Assembly (NCBI GenBank): GCA_022561675.1
Contig: JADFQT010000182.1
Coordinates: 1 to 5,298, forward strand
DNA: 5,298 nt
Direction of reading: 5' to 3'
Source of the DNA: Chloroflexota bacterium
GTDB taxonomy: Bacteria > Chloroflexota > Dehalococcoidia > Lucifugimonadales > UBA3495
Part shown: positions 1 through 5,154 of the stretch, in pieces
How the letters are laid out: the number at the start of each line of letters is the position of its first letter
Position numbering within the stretch: the stretch's first letter is position 1
The notes under the pieces: model-generated
What the model saw: only the letters and a program-made list of their open reading frames with translations
Told to the model about the DNA's origin: nothing
Databases searched by the model: none
Position numbers and translations under genes: made by a program

Positions 1-23
1 CCCAAGGTACGCGCCCAGCATCG
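1..23 (+). repeat. Direct repeat copy 1 (17 exact, 21/23 overall)
   Basis: The first 17 bases of the window (CCCAAGGTACGCGCCCA) recur exactly at 4718-4734. After two mismatches the next four bases (ATCG) match again, giving 21 of 23. The repeat begins at the window edge, so it may extend further left. The two copies flank the block holding the three complete genes, in the same orientation. Confidence 0.6.
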
Positions 24-138
24 TCACCGGTCCCAGAATGGGCATGAAAAATAATTGTGCTAGATGTTGGGGGTAAGTTATCTTCTTCCCATGAATCAGC
101 GGGATGAATCGACAATTGTGGAGGTCGGTGGCAAGTCG
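1..138 (-). other. Left-edge open frame, possible membrane-protein fragment
   Basis: On the minus strand a frame is open from just after a stop at 141-139 down to the window edge (46 codons). Its last half, toward the edge, reads as a hydrophobic, membrane-helix-like stretch (AQLFFMPILGPVTMLGAYLG). No ATG with a Shine-Dalgarno precedes it; the only internal ATG (45-43) has no ribosome binding site. The opposite strand of the same bases also reads open at the edge (PRYAPSIVTGPRM...), so the strand is not settled. This could be a gene fragment or chance. I do not recognise the family. Confidence 0.2.
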
Positions 139-142
139 TTAT
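40..142 (+). repeat. Degenerate ~60-base tandem repeat, two copies
   Basis: Bases 40-81 and 101-142 align with small gaps: both begin GGG(C)ATGAA, share AATTGTG (53-59 and 114-120), and continue with a G-rich segment matching at 12 of 16 positions (63-78 and 121-136) before TTAT or TAT. The match is imperfect and was judged by eye, so common origin is only suggested. Confidence 0.3.
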
Positions 143-410
143 GCCGAAGGTGATGTTTCCTGACGACGGCTTTACTAGGCGGAACTGCTTTTTTACTGCC
201 AGACCCTAACGCCCTCTTGGTCGCGAACCACCCACTCCTCCACGCAGTGGAAATTCCCTCAGTGAATCCCTGCTGGGTTAGGGATAACAGAGCTTCGGGG
301 TTAACTCTAACGGCTGCTAGACCAAGCCTTGGGTAAGGAACCGCTCCCACTACGAAATGGTGATCTAAGGTTATAATGGAGCGAACATAGAAGCACCCTT
401 GGTTAGTCAT
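96..410 (-). other. Doubtful 104-residue ORF, probably non-coding
   Basis: An ATG-initiated frame runs from 410 to a stop at 98-96. I recognise no family in it. The second half is rich in Arg, Lys, Ser and Pro, without the alternation of hydrophobic and polar residues expected of a folded protein, and no good Shine-Dalgarno lies upstream of the ATG (the RNA there reads GTAACGGAATCA). It diverges from the lactonase gene and overlaps its presumed promoter region. Together with the repeat at 40-142 and an inverted repeat at 266-285 (ATCCCT/AGGGAT), this stretch looks more like intergenic or repeat-derived DNA. Kept as a low-confidence entry because it fills a region with no other gene. Confidence 0.15.
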
Positions 411-441
411 TGATTCCGTTACGCCAGAGCCGGATTATAAT
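410..441 (+). promoter_or_regulatory. Candidate sigma70-type promoter for the lactonase gene
   Basis: An exact TATAAT lies at 436-441. The best -35-like element is TTGATT at 410-415 (four of six matches to TTGACA), but the spacer is 20 bases, longer than the usual 16-18. A start near 448 would give a leader of about 42 bases before the ATG at 490. The -10 is good and the -35 poor, so this is a candidate only. Confidence 0.35.
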
Positions 442-489
442 TTTGCTAGCGCAATCATTTAGGAATAATTTATAAGAGGAGGCTGGTAA

Positions 490-1539
490 ATGGCTCAATT
501 CGTTTACGTTTCAATCCAAGACGACGACAAAATTCTGATCTTTGAACTGGATTCCGCAACTGGCGGTCTGACCCTGCAGTCGGAAGTGTCGGCGGCCGGC
601 GGTCCGTCTGCCCTGACGACCAATCCCGCGGGGAATGTTATTTACGCCTCACTCCGCAATAGCAATGAAATCGCCAGCTTCAGGGTGGATGCTAACACCG
701 GAGGCCTCACGCTCATCGGAAAAGTTTCTGTTGACGCCTCGCCAACCTACCTTTGCACCGACCATCGGGGAAGGTTCTTGCTAGCGGCTTACTATCAAGG
801 CCGCCATGTCGGCGTGCACCAAATTCAAAGCGACAACTCGCTAGGAGACACGCCCGTCCAATGGCTGGAAACCGAGATCGGAGCCCACTCAATCAATGTG
901 GACCGCTCCAACCGGTATGCCTTTGTGCCCCACATCGCCCGCATCCAGGACAACGTTCTGGGACCACCCCCTGATGCTTTGGGACCCAACGTCATATATC
1001 AGTTCAAGTTCGACCAGGACAGCGGGCAACTCACGCCCAACACTCCTCTAAAGCTAGAACAGGATGGGTTCTTGGGGCCGCGACACTACTGCTATCATCC
1101 AAGTCTGGACGTGGTCTACTTTTCCAACGAGCAGGGATGCAGCGTTTCCAGCTATCGACTAGATTCAGCATCAGGAACCATGTCTGCGCTACAAACTATC
1201 ACCACAGTACCGGAGGGTTTCGACGGGAGAAATACCTGTTCCCAGATTGAGATCACCCTAGACGGGAAGCTGCTGTACGTACCCAACCGGGGTCACAACA
1301 GCATCGCCGGCTTTACCGTAGACTCTTCCGGAACTCTAACCTCCATCAAGCAGGTTCCCACCGAAGCTGTACCCAGTGCCTTCAGCCTGGACACCACCGG
1401 CAATTTCCTGTTCGCCGCTGGTTCGGCATCGGACCGATTATCTGCTTATAGGGTGAACCCAGATACGGGAGCACTTAGCCCGCTGGATGCCTACGGAGTG
1501 GGGAAACGGCCCATGGAGGTGTTGGCAGTATCTTTCTAG
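490..1539 (+). CDS. Lactonase-family beta-propeller protein (6-phosphogluconolactonase-like)
   Basis: A 349-residue protein of the lactonase family (seven-bladed beta-propeller, Pgl/YbhE type), whose members hydrolyse 6-phosphogluconolactone or related sugar and organic-acid lactones in the cytoplasm. The start is fixed by AGGAGG at 477-482, seven bases before the ATG. There is no signal peptide. Blade-type repeats of the form 'D..TG.LT' recur near residues 21-29, 67-75, 175-182, 278-284 and 324-330, each followed by a '.P.....P.G..+Y..' strand pair. Family landmarks are GPRH at 196-199 followed by YHPSLDVVYFSNE, and PNRGHNSIAGF at 265-275. Length equals the family norm. A family-typical insertion-like segment (residues 148-166, ending ..PDALGPN) precedes blade 4. 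The family covers several lactones, so the true substrate is unknown; the neighbouring organic-acid genes make a non-sugar lactone plausible. Confidence 0.88.
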   Translation: MAQFVYVSIQDDDKILIFELDSATGGLTLQSEVSAAGGPSALTTNPAGNVIYASLRNSNEIASFRVDANTGGLTLIGKVSVDASPTYLCTDHRGRFLLAAYYQGRHVGVHQIQSDNSLGDTPVQWLETEIGAHSINVDRSNRYAFVPHIARIQDNVLGPPPDALGPNVIYQFKFDQDSGQLTPNTPLKLEQDGFLGPRHYCYHPSLDVVYFSNEQGCSVSSYRLDSASGTMSALQTITTVPEGFDGRNTCSQIEITLDGKLLYVPNRGHNSIAGFTVDSSGTLTSIKQVPTEAVPSAFSLDTTGNFLFAAGSASDRLSAYRVNPDTGALSPLDAYGVGKRPMEVLAVSF

Positions 1540-1605
1540 GAAGGGAGTCTTACCGAGACAATCGAAATATAGTGTTGCCGATGCAGGCATCGCGCATATC
1601 TACAA

Positions 1606-1761
1606 ATGGAATCCGGGACGCGCGCAACTAAGCTGTTGTCCTATAAGCAGGGAGTTGAAGCGTTCCTGATCACGGATCAGCTCTCGGATTCAGAGCGTTC
1701 CGCATTCATAGGCGGGACCCTGGCGAAGGTCTACAACTGGTCGCCGGCCGTTGGTGGATAG
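1606..1761 (+). pseudogene. C-terminal remnant of an amidohydrolase-like protein
   Basis: A 51-codon frame from an ATG at 1606 to TAG at 1759-1761 encodes, in its second half, FLITDQLSDSERSAFIGGTLAKVYNWSP (written here as FLITDQLSDSER then SAFIGGTLAKVYNWSP). The pattern 'LSD.ER..I.GGTLAKVYNW' is the style of the last helix of metal-dependent amidohydrolases, where the protein ends with '..ILGGT.A+.Y..'. The metal-binding barrel that should precede it (HxH, Lys, His, Asp motifs) is absent: upstream, the frame turns into Cys/Arg-rich nonsense within 20 codons. The ATG has no Shine-Dalgarno. I read it as the tail of a gene whose body was deleted or replaced. It could instead be a chance resemblance or a tiny independent ORF. 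Confidence 0.45.
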
Positions 1762-1821
1762 AGCGGCAATCGATGTAGCTAAATGGATACCACTTTGCTA
1801 AAGCTGGCCATCACCACCGAG

Positions 1822-1847
1822 CCGGGGTTGCGAACCGGAACCCCTGG
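1822..1847 (+). promoter_or_regulatory. GC-rich hairpin in leader of decarboxylase-like gene
   Basis: CCGGGGTT (1822-1829) pairs with AACCCC-T-GG (1839-1847) with one bulged T and a 9-base loop, giving an 8-pair stem ending 29 bases before the ATG at 1877. No T-tract follows, so it is not an intrinsic terminator. It may stabilise the leader or be incidental. Confidence 0.3.
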
Positions 1848-1876
1848 ATAAACAGGACAACATTTCGGAGTTGAAA

Positions 1877-2746
1877 ATGAGCGACAAGAGTCCGACACAA
1901 CGACGGGAACAGTTCCGGGCAATCCTGGATGGAGACCTTTGCGTGCACCCCGCATCGGTGTTTGACCCCATATCCGCGCGCATCGCCGAGGATCTGGGGT
2001 TCGAGTTGGCGTTCATGGCTGGGTCCACCGCCTCGGCAACGGTGCTGGGCGCCCCCGACCTGGTGGTGCTGACCCTCACCGAGTTTGCCGAGCAGATCCG
2101 CCGCATCTGTCGGGCCGCCAACATCAGCCTCGTAGTGGACGCCGATCACGGCTACGGCAACGCTCTTAACGTGAAACGCACCGTGGAGGAACTGGAAACC
2201 GCTGGGCTAGCAGGCCTGACCATCGAGGACACTGTGCTACCTCAGAGCTTCGGCAAAGCCAAAGGAGAGGAGCTGATCTCCCTGGAGGAGGGGGTAGGGA
2301 AGATGAAAGCCGCCCTGACGGGACGGCAGGACCCCAGCCTGGTAATTATCGCTCGCACCGGCGCGCTGCGCATTGAGGGTGTGGACGGGGCGACCCGGCG
2401 TGCCAAGGCCTACGAACAGGCTGGCGTAGACGCACTGTGGCTGGCCGGGGGCGTCACCCGGGAGGGGGTGTCCGCGCTGCATGCCGCGGTACGACTCCCC
2501 ATACTGATGGGCGGTGGCGGCGGCGACCTGACCGACGAATTCCTGACTGCCAATGGTGTCCGAGTGGCGCATCAGGGGCATTTGCCCCTCGCCGGCGCGG
2601 TGAAAGGGATCTACGATACTCTGAAAGCACTCCGCGACGGCAAGGCCCCCACGGAGTTGCAGGGAAATGTAGCCTCAGCGGAGTTGATGGGCCAGCTTAC
2701 CCGCAGGGAGGACTACGATCGGTGGACCAGCGAATACCTGAATTAA
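1877..2746 (+). CDS. Oxaloacetate decarboxylase-like protein, PEP mutase/isocitrate lyase superfamily
   Basis: A 289-residue (beta/alpha)8-barrel enzyme most like the PA4872-type oxaloacetate decarboxylases, which decarboxylate 2-oxo di-acids using Mg2+. With the ATG at 1877 (CGGAG at 1866-1870, six bases upstream) numbering matches that family: FDPISARIA at 29-37, Ser50 in MAGSTAS, Asp61 in GAPDL, Mg-ligand Asp88 in the signature VVDADHGYGNALNV (86-99), TIEDT at 115-119, Arg160 in IIART (Arg159 in PA4872) and His235 in HQGH. The in-frame TTG at 1871 abuts the ribosome binding site and is rejected. The isocitrate/methylisocitrate lyase KxCGH cysteine motif is absent, which excludes those functions. 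Odd point: the loop that carries Tyr212 in PA4872 is here a run of five glycines (212-216) with no Tyr, and Asn after ART is Gly162. Substrate may therefore differ from oxaloacetate; a lyase on a related 2-oxo or 2-hydroxy acid is possible. Confidence 0.85.
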   Translation: MSDKSPTQRREQFRAILDGDLCVHPASVFDPISARIAEDLGFELAFMAGSTASATVLGAPDLVVLTLTEFAEQIRRICRAANISLVVDADHGYGNALNVKRTVEELETAGLAGLTIEDTVLPQSFGKAKGEELISLEEGVGKMKAALTGRQDPSLVIIARTGALRIEGVDGATRRAKAYEQAGVDALWLAGGVTREGVSALHAAVRLPILMGGGGGDLTDEFLTANGVRVAHQGHLPLAGAVKGIYDTLKALRDGKAPTELQGNVASAELMGQLTRREDYDRWTSEYLN

Positions 2747-3096
2747 TACATAGAGCGCAATTGCAACCTAGGGCAACAGGCAAGGCTACTTGGCATAACC
2801 TCTCGGCCAAATCTGCATCAAGAAAAATGCTAAACGCTATTTTGTATCAGTAAGGACCAAAACTTGGGCCCGGGAACATATGCGTACCCAATGCTATTTC
2901 AGTGCCACTTTCGTGCATGCGCCGTGTGTCATTCGTGCCATTGAGTAAGTTGCTCCCCTTGTTGTTATCGCGGTTGGCATTGAGATCGACCTGTCGATTC
3001 TGATGCTCTGGACGGTGTTACTGTTGATCTTGTAGGCGGTACTTCAATCCAATATCCTTATGCCAATCCGGCGCCACTGACCATATCGCCATTTAT
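2747..3096 (+). other. Gene-poor spacer, possible decayed coding DNA
   Basis: No intact gene, RNA gene or clear promoter is visible in these 350 bases. Two short overlapping frames look protein-like but have no start codon: 2949-3035 (hydrophobic, see separate entry), and a second frame through about 2987-3109 that ends in a TAG inside the terminator hairpin and contains YPYANPAPLTISPFMWLR. Frame switching of this kind is what a decayed gene would show, but no family is recognised. Confidence 0.4.
2949..3035 (+). pseudogene. Possible membrane-protein remnant, 28 codons
   Basis: Between a TAA at 2946-2948 and a TAG at 3033-3035 the frame encodes APLVVIAVGIEIDLSILMLW followed by TVLLLIL, a strongly hydrophobic stretch resembling one or two membrane helices. 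There is no ATG or ribosome binding site at its beginning. It may be left over from a transporter or other membrane protein; equally, T-rich DNA gives hydrophobic translations by chance. Confidence 0.2.
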
Positions 3097-3126
3097 GTGG
3101 TTGCGGTAGCCACAACCACCCTTTTT
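3097..3126 (+). terminator. Intrinsic-terminator-like hairpin just before the PrpD-family ribosome binding site
   Basis: GTGGTTG (3097-3103) pairs perfectly with CAACCAC (3113-3119); after one C/A mismatch, GG (3105-3106) pairs with CC (3110-3111) around the loop TAG. The stem is followed by CC and five Ts (3122-3126). The T-tract ends five bases before GGAGG at 3132-3136. It could end transcription arriving from upstream, or act as an attenuator in the leader of the PrpD-family gene. I find no strong competing antiterminator pairing nearby; the best is a 4-base CCAC (3074-3077) with GTGG (3097-3100). Confidence 0.6.
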
Positions 3127-3131
3127 CGTTC

Positions 3132-3136
3132 GGAGG
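3132..3136 (+). promoter_or_regulatory. Ribosome binding site of the PrpD-family gene
   Basis: GGAGG at 3132-3136 lies seven bases before the ATG at 3144. A second ATG at 3139, in another frame, is too close to it and opens no gene. Confidence 0.8.
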
Positions 3137-3143
3137 AAATGGG

Positions 3144-4538
3144 ATGCCAGAGCTCAGCTCGACCAAGAGCTTTCTCCACTGGATGCACACCACCAGATTC
3201 GAGGACATACCCTCTGATGTCAGGCAGATGACTTTGTTGGCCCTGTACGATGGCATTGGCTGCAATTTGGCCTGCTCTATGCTACCTTCAGCCCACCGAA
3301 TGGTAGATTTTGCTAACCTGGTCGGAGGATCTCCGGACTGTACCATGATGGGCTTCCCGATGCGTACCTCGGCGTTAAATGCCGCCCAGGTCAACGGCAC
3401 CCTGGGGCACGGTGATGAGATGGATGCCCATGACGGCGATGGTCGGGGAACTCATATCTTGGCTGCGGTTATGGCTGGGGCTCTGGCATCAGGCCAGCTC
3501 GTGGGAGCCACTGGGCCAGAGGTACTACGAGGTGTAGTTCTGGGATATGAACTGTCGAAGAGAATGGTTAGGGTGGCCGCCCAGGTGGAAAGGGAAACTG
3601 GAAAAGCTTTTGGCCCGGTGGATGCAGGCAACACTATGGGAGCAACTGCCGCGGCCGGAATAACTTTAGGGCTACCGCCAGACCGGCTGGAAGTAGCCCT
3701 TGGTGTGGCAGCCCATATGTCCTGCAACATCGCTGCCTATGCCGGAGAAACGGCGCACATGACCGCGTCTTTCTTGCGTGGTGGGATAGGCGCCAGAAAT
3801 GGAGTGGCCGCCGCGCTGATGGCCAAAGTCGGTTATGATGCCCCGAGAGACATCTTTGACGGTCAGCCGGGCTTCTTCCATAGCCGCCTGGGAATTCGGG
3901 AGCCGGGCCCTGAATTTCTGAGTGGGCTGGGCGAAGAATACGGCATCATGGGCTTGATCTTCAAGAGGCACAATGCGGGCGGCGGCTACCATGTCGCCAG
4001 GTTAGTTCTTCTTGAGTTGATGTCCCAGAACGGCTTAAGTGCTGGGGATATAGCTGAAATCCAGGAAGAGGTGGTGCCCAGGCGTGATGAGGGCCTTACC
4101 AGCAGTGCCCACCATGCTACCGTGAGCCTCTCCCATTCTGGCAGGGAGGTGCTGGCCTTGGCCGCGCTGCATGGCGGGATGGGATTACGTGAGGCTCATG
4201 ACGAAAAGTTTTCCAACACTCCAGAGTTCAGCGCCATGCGAGACCGGGTTAAAATCTCCGCTAGGAGCGACTGGGCTGGCTTTGAAGACCGTTTCTACGC
4301 GCGAGTAACCGTCATAACCAAGGATGATAGAAAGCTGAGCAAAGAGAGCAAGGACCGGCAGATGACCGAGGCGGAGCTAGATGCCAAGTTCTCCTACCTC
4401 GTGGGCCTGCGGGCTGGAGAAGATAAAGTTAGGGAACTTGCTCAGGTGCTGAAACGGCTGGATACGGTGAGCAACGTGGCCGAGGTGATGGTCCAATTGG
4501 AGCTTCCTGAGGCCCGCATCGACGAGGTCCGAGCGTAG
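3144..4538 (+). CDS. MmgE/PrpD family protein (2-methylcitrate dehydratase-like)
   Basis: A 464-residue cytoplasmic protein with the two-domain MmgE/PrpD layout: a mostly helical N-terminal domain (about 1-255) and a smaller C-terminal domain. Visible family marks are NGTLGHGDEMDAHD (84-97, matching the 'NG..xHxxDxDD' motif: His89, Asp91, Asp94), GYELSKRM (134-141), GNTMGATAAAGITLGL (162-177), GGIGARNGVAAALMA (213-227) and the 'IF.G..GFF' motif as DIFDGQPGFF (236-245). In the C-terminal half the usual 'KPYPSCRxxH' segment is KRHNAGGGYH (274-283), keeping the Lys and His only; a 'SL.HS.REVLALAALHGG' segment stands where the family has 'FS.PY..A.AL..G'. Members hydrate or dehydrate small carboxylic acids (2-methylcitrate, itaconate or unknown substrates). 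Substrate here is unassigned. Length is normal and no frameshift is apparent. Confidence 0.88.
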   Translation: MPELSSTKSFLHWMHTTRFEDIPSDVRQMTLLALYDGIGCNLACSMLPSAHRMVDFANLVGGSPDCTMMGFPMRTSALNAAQVNGTLGHGDEMDAHDGDGRGTHILAAVMAGALASGQLVGATGPEVLRGVVLGYELSKRMVRVAAQVERETGKAFGPVDAGNTMGATAAAGITLGLPPDRLEVALGVAAHMSCNIAAYAGETAHMTASFLRGGIGARNGVAAALMAKVGYDAPRDIFDGQPGFFHSRLGIREPGPEFLSGLGEEYGIMGLIFKRHNAGGGYHVARLVLLELMSQNGLSAGDIAEIQEEVVPRRDEGLTSSAHHATVSLSHSGREVLALAALHGGMGLREAHDEKFSNTPEFSAMRDRVKISARSDWAGFEDRFYARVTVITKDDRKLSKESKDRQMTEAELDAKFSYLVGLRAGEDKVRELAQVLKRLDTVSNVAEVMVQLELPEARIDEVRA

Positions 4539-4917
4539 ATTAGCTCGATAAAGGCCAGCGTGGAGGACGGTAAATAATTTCGCCTAGACGACTTGGAGTA
4601 CGCCTTCGATTTCGGGGAACACGAACGTGGTAATACGTTCTCCTGTCGGTTGTAATTGTCTCCTGCCACCCACTCACTGTTTCAACGTAAGCAACCACAC
4701 TATTCCGGTCTGCTTGCCCCAAGGTACGCGCCCAAGATCGCACTTTCCGCTATCTCCTGTCCCACCTCTTTGGGGCTACCACACCTACCTCACGGTGAAA
4801 GCTCATTCCTGACGAACCGCAAGCTCTTCACCTGCAAATCCCAACCATCCTCTGAGCCACTGATTACGGCGCTAAGAGGAAACTATGTTGCTAATTCGGT
4901 CCTCAGGAGCACTAAAC
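4539..4917 (+). other. Gene-poor spacer with short open fragments
   Basis: No intact gene is seen. The stretch contains a 25-codon frame with no start codon at 4578-4655 (includes DDLEYAFDFGEHERGNTF, protein-like but unrecognised), the second copy of the 17-base direct repeat at 4718, and an open + frame (4656-4946) whose middle reads GLLAPRYAPKIALSAIS around that repeat, somewhat like a transporter loop plus helix. On the minus strand the same repeat reads ESAILGAYLGASRPE then stop. No terminator hairpin with T-tract follows the PrpD-family stop. Confidence 0.45.
4718..4740 (+). repeat. Direct repeat copy 2 (matches window start)
   Basis: Bases 4718-4734 are identical to bases 1-17; 4737-4740 (ATCG) match 20-23. 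Both copies read LGAYLG on the minus strand and PRYAP on the + strand in the same respective frames, so they may be parts of homologous coding fragments rather than a non-coding site. Confidence 0.6.
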
Positions 4918-5148
4918 ATGGTTGGTCCAGCGCTGGCAAGGCTTGAGCAAGTTGATCTTCGGAGCATTTGGGCCACGGAAGCTCGCGATTTCACACCGTG
5001 GCTTGCTGAGGAAGTCAACCTCAGGCAGCTTTCTGGTTTCGGAAGTAATTGGCATCGGCGATGTTGCGTGGCGACTCGGATTCGGGGAATATTTTCAACT
5101 TCGCGACGGCGGGACCAAAGCTTAAATACCTTCGTTGGTTGCTATTGA
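4918..5148 (+). pseudogene. N-terminal fragment of a DUF4268-type protein
   Basis: From an ATG at 4918 (AGGAG at 4905-4909, eight bases upstream; preferred over the in-frame ATG at 4885) the first 30-35 residues read RLEQVDLRSIWATEARDFTP then WLAEEVNL. This is the characteristic opening of DUF4268-domain proteins ('LE+VDLR.IW..EA.DFT.WLA.N...L'), which normally run several hundred residues and include a nuclease-like middle region. After about residue 35 (base ~5022) family resemblance stops and the frame becomes Arg/Cys-rich, ending at TGA 5146-5148 after 76 residues. The +1-shifted frame (to about 5125) instead looks protein-like (VIGIGDVAWRLGFGEYFQL), suggesting a frameshift, deletion or fusion near 5015-5040. 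The retained start and ribosome binding site suggest recent truncation. The family assignment is from recognition of the N-terminal motif only. Confidence 0.55.
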
Positions 5149-5154
5149 TGCAAT

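Larger units (their letters stand above)
1540..1876 (+). other. Gene-poor spacer with amidohydrolase tail remnant
   Basis: No intact gene lies between the lactonase and the decarboxylase-like gene. The spacer contains the fragment at 1606-1761, a short inverted repeat at 1666-1680 (CTGATC, 3-base loop, GATCAG) inside that fragment, and a hairpin at 1822-1847. No T-tract terminator follows the lactonase stop. Confidence 0.6.

Noticed and set aside
280..292. TAGGGATAACAG resembles the first 12 bases of the I-SceI site and part of 23S rRNA domain V
   Set aside because: The match stops after 12 bases (10 for rRNA), with no flanking rRNA sequence and no homing endonuclease or intron features.
372..377. 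A second exact TATAAT as promoter
   Set aside because: No -35-like hexamer lies at a suitable distance upstream, and it is over 100 bases from the lactonase start.
1666..1680. CTGATC-ACG-GATCAG inverted repeat
   Set aside because: Lies inside the amidohydrolase-like reading frame and has no T-tract, so a terminator or operator role is not supported.
1783..1851. 22-codon ORF as a leader peptide before the decarboxylase-like gene
   Set aside because: No Shine-Dalgarno precedes the ATG and the translation has no run of regulatory codons or recognisable feature.
1871..1876. TTG at 1871 as start of the decarboxylase-like gene
   Set aside because: It directly abuts the CGGAG ribosome binding site with no spacing; the ATG at 1877 has six bases of spacing and puts Ser50, Asp61, Asp88 and His235 at family positions.
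1798..2581. Long minus-strand and alternative-frame ORFs over the decarboxylase-like gene (also over the lactonase and PrpD-family genes)
   Set aside because: They are antisense or out-of-frame shadows of well-supported genes, with no ribosome binding sites and no recognisable protein features.
1877..2746. Annotation as (methyl)isocitrate lyase
   Set aside because: The catalytic KxCGH cysteine motif is missing; superfamily residues match the oxaloacetate decarboxylase-like branch instead.
4442..4743. Minus-strand ORFs downstream of the PrpD-family gene
   Set aside because: Basic, low-complexity translations partly antisense to the gene's 3' end; no family or start signals.
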